A stretch of DNA of 36,181 bases. Origin: Symbiobacterium thermophilum. Its GTDB lineage: Bacteria > Bacillota > Sulfobacillia > UBA995. Shown here in pieces: positions 35,018-36,181 of the stretch. Numbering within the stretch: the stretch's first letter is position 1; each line of letters opens with the position of its first letter. Below the pieces are notes generated by a model, which did not search any database, had not been told where the DNA came from, and was given only the letters and a program-made list of their open reading frames with translations. The stretch lies in contig DYFO01000021.1 of NCBI GenBank assembly GCA_020725145.1, forward strand, positions 1 through 36,181. The letters run 5' to 3'. A program made the translations under genes and the position numbers.

Positions 35018-36181
35018 CTACGGGCGTTTCACGTGGGGAAGAAAGCCCTCGTCGTCCGGCTCATGAGACCCCGAAGCGCTCCGCCTTCTCCTGAGTTCGG
35101 TCTCCACCTCTCGGGCGCGCTCCATGTCCCCGCGCATCTTGAGTGCCGTCAGGAACCACCCCAGTTGCCAGTCACTCTGCAACTCGATGGGACCGAATCG
35201 CGCCAGAGCCCCATTCAAGTAGCGCTCCTTGCCCTCGCTGTCGCCGCTGTCTCTGGCGAGCATGGCACGCAGCACGAAGTACGGCGGATCTTCTTCTCGA
35301 GCCAGAGCAAGTTCAACGGATTCGATCGCATTCTTGTAGTCCTGTCGTCGCCGTTGCGCAAGGGCGAGGTTGAACAGCGCCCCGCTCCAACCGGAAACCC
35401 TGGCTGCCTCTCTGTACAGTTCTTCTTCCCTGTCGACATGCCCGATTTCACCATACAGCATGGCCATCTTGTTCAGCACGCCTGCGTCAGGCGCACGGCG
35501 ACGCCGAAGCGCCCGCTGTAAGTGTTCGATAGCCTTCTCACGCTGACCAAGCCTCGCGTACTTGTCCGCAAGCTCCACGAGCACATCGGGCATCCTGTGT
35601 TCAGGGATCTCGCGGCTTCGGATCCTTTGCTCGAGTTCCAGGATGCTTTCGCGTTCCGGCTGTGGGTTGACAACGTTGGTGAGGGGGTTCTCGATCAAAG
35701 CCGTGTGCCATTCATCAGCCTGGCCGGCTCTCCCAACGCGAAGTTTCAGCCACAGAGCCTGATTCGCATCATACCGGTACATGAGGGTAAGACCCTGGCC
35801 GCGTTCCACCGGGGGCTGCAGATCCCATACTGCAGTGTAGACGGGGCGCTCGTCGACCCCCGCCACAACCTCCACCCGGAGAGGGAGAGGCTCCACCAGT
35901 GACGTCTCGGGCACAAGGAGACGATCATCGGTGTGGAAAAGAGGTTCAGGCGAGGGGAAGGGCAGCTGAGTACCTGCCTTTATGAGCTCAAGCAGTCCCT
36001 GCGAAGTCTTCATCCAGATGCCATCATGAGCCACCGGAGTGAGCAGGGGGTGACCCAGCTGCTGGAGCAGGGCGTGGTACGCTGCACCTCGGCCCACGGA
36101 GGCGATCAGCGACTCGTAGGAGTCATATGTCCTGATGCCGGGGGGTGGTGCCAGATGGGGTGGACCCGGGCACCCGCCCTC
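35018..36181 (-). CDS. Hsp70-like protein with C-terminal TPR repeats (5' end outside window)
   Basis: The frame is open from the right edge and encodes the last 387 residues. Positions here count from that edge. Residues 25-40 (SLIASVGRGAAYHALL) match the end of an Hsp70 ATPase domain (E-A-V-A-x-G-A-A). HDGIWMKTSQGLLELIKAGT at about 54-73 matches the start of the substrate-binding domain (L-G-I, then L-I-x-x-x-T-x-x-P). LPLRVEVVAG, a glutamine/glycine-rich PPVERGQGL and LTLMYRYDANQALWLKL follow, like the Hsp70 beta-sandwich. About residues 190-370 form four or five TPR units, for example LVELADKYARLGQREKAIEH and LFNLALAQRRRQDYKNAIES. An ATPase domain is therefore expected beyond the window. 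A peptide-clamping chaperone with TPR docking arms is inferred. It is coupled to the UvrD-like gene and has low GC. Confidence 0.72.
   Translation of the reverse strand, partial: EGGCPGPPHLAPPPGIRTYDSYESLIASVGRGAAYHALLQQLGHPLLTPVAHDGIWMKTSQGLLELIKAGTQLPFPSPEPLFHTDDRLLVPETSLVEPLPLRVEVVAGVDERPVYTAVWDLQPPVERGQGLTLMYRYDANQALWLKLRVGRAGQADEWHTALIENPLTNVVNPQPERESILELEQRIRSREIPEHRMPDVLVELADKYARLGQREKAIEHLQRALRRRRAPDAGVLNKMAMLYGEIGHVDREEELYREAARVSGWSGALFNLALAQRRRQDYKNAIESVELALAREEDPPYFVLRAMLARDSGDSEGKERYLNGALARFGPIELQSDWQLGWFLTALKMRGDMERAREVETELRRRRSASGSHEPDDEGFLPHVKRP

Overview
This window looks like chromosomal DNA from a GC-rich, probably anaerobic member of the Bacillota. The grounds are strong Shine-Dalgarno sequences with many GTG and TTG starts, an RNase J, an M-box riboswitch in front of mgtE, a clostridial-style rnfCDGEAB cluster, a bacterial V-type ATPase operon and a TAXI-type TRAP transporter. 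The genus cannot be settled from what is visible. I saw no tRNA, rRNA or CRISPR array.

Layout. 1-470: tail of an ISAs1-like transposase and a gene-free stretch. 475-3785: a FIST sensor gene overlapping a PAS/GGDEF/HD-GYP cyclic-di-GMP gene. 3824-5454: promoter, Mg2+-sensing M-box riboswitch with terminator, and mgtE. 5472-10633: promoter, six-gene rnf operon and its terminator. 10923-11726: a Gmad2-type lipoprotein. 11729-22160 (minus strand): a nine-subunit V-type ATPase operon transcribed H-I-K-E-C-F-A-B-D, followed without a break by a zinc-ribbon membrane protein and a TPR protein. 22231-23928 (minus): RNase J with its own promoter and structured leader. 24140-25297 (plus): a membrane-embedded M28 peptidase. 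25308-31323 (minus): an operon of an enoyl-CoA hydratase-like protein, a fused ADP-forming acyl-CoA synthetase, a TAXI binding lipoprotein and a fused TRAP permease. A Crp/Fnr-family regulator (31485-32198) is transcribed divergently from it. 32212-36181 (minus, running off the right edge): an Hsp70-like protein with C-terminal TPRs, a compact UvrD-like ATPase and an HD-domain phosphohydrolase.

How the parts fit. The Rnf complex couples ferredoxin:NAD+ electron transfer to ion export. The V-type ATPase rotor subunit keeps every residue that binds Na+ in the Enterococcus hirae enzyme, so a sodium cycle joining the two machines is the simplest reading. The 25-31 kb operon looks like uptake plus CoA-dependent processing of one organic acid, with the divergent Crp-like protein as its likely activator: a palindrome lies where a class II activator would sit on the operon promoter.

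The least conventional region is the right edge. The Hsp70-TPR and UvrD-like genes are translationally close and clearly lower in GC than everything to their left, which suggests acquired DNA. Together with the HD-domain gene they are the best candidate for an undescribed system, possibly a conflict or quality-control module. The start of that operon lies outside the window.
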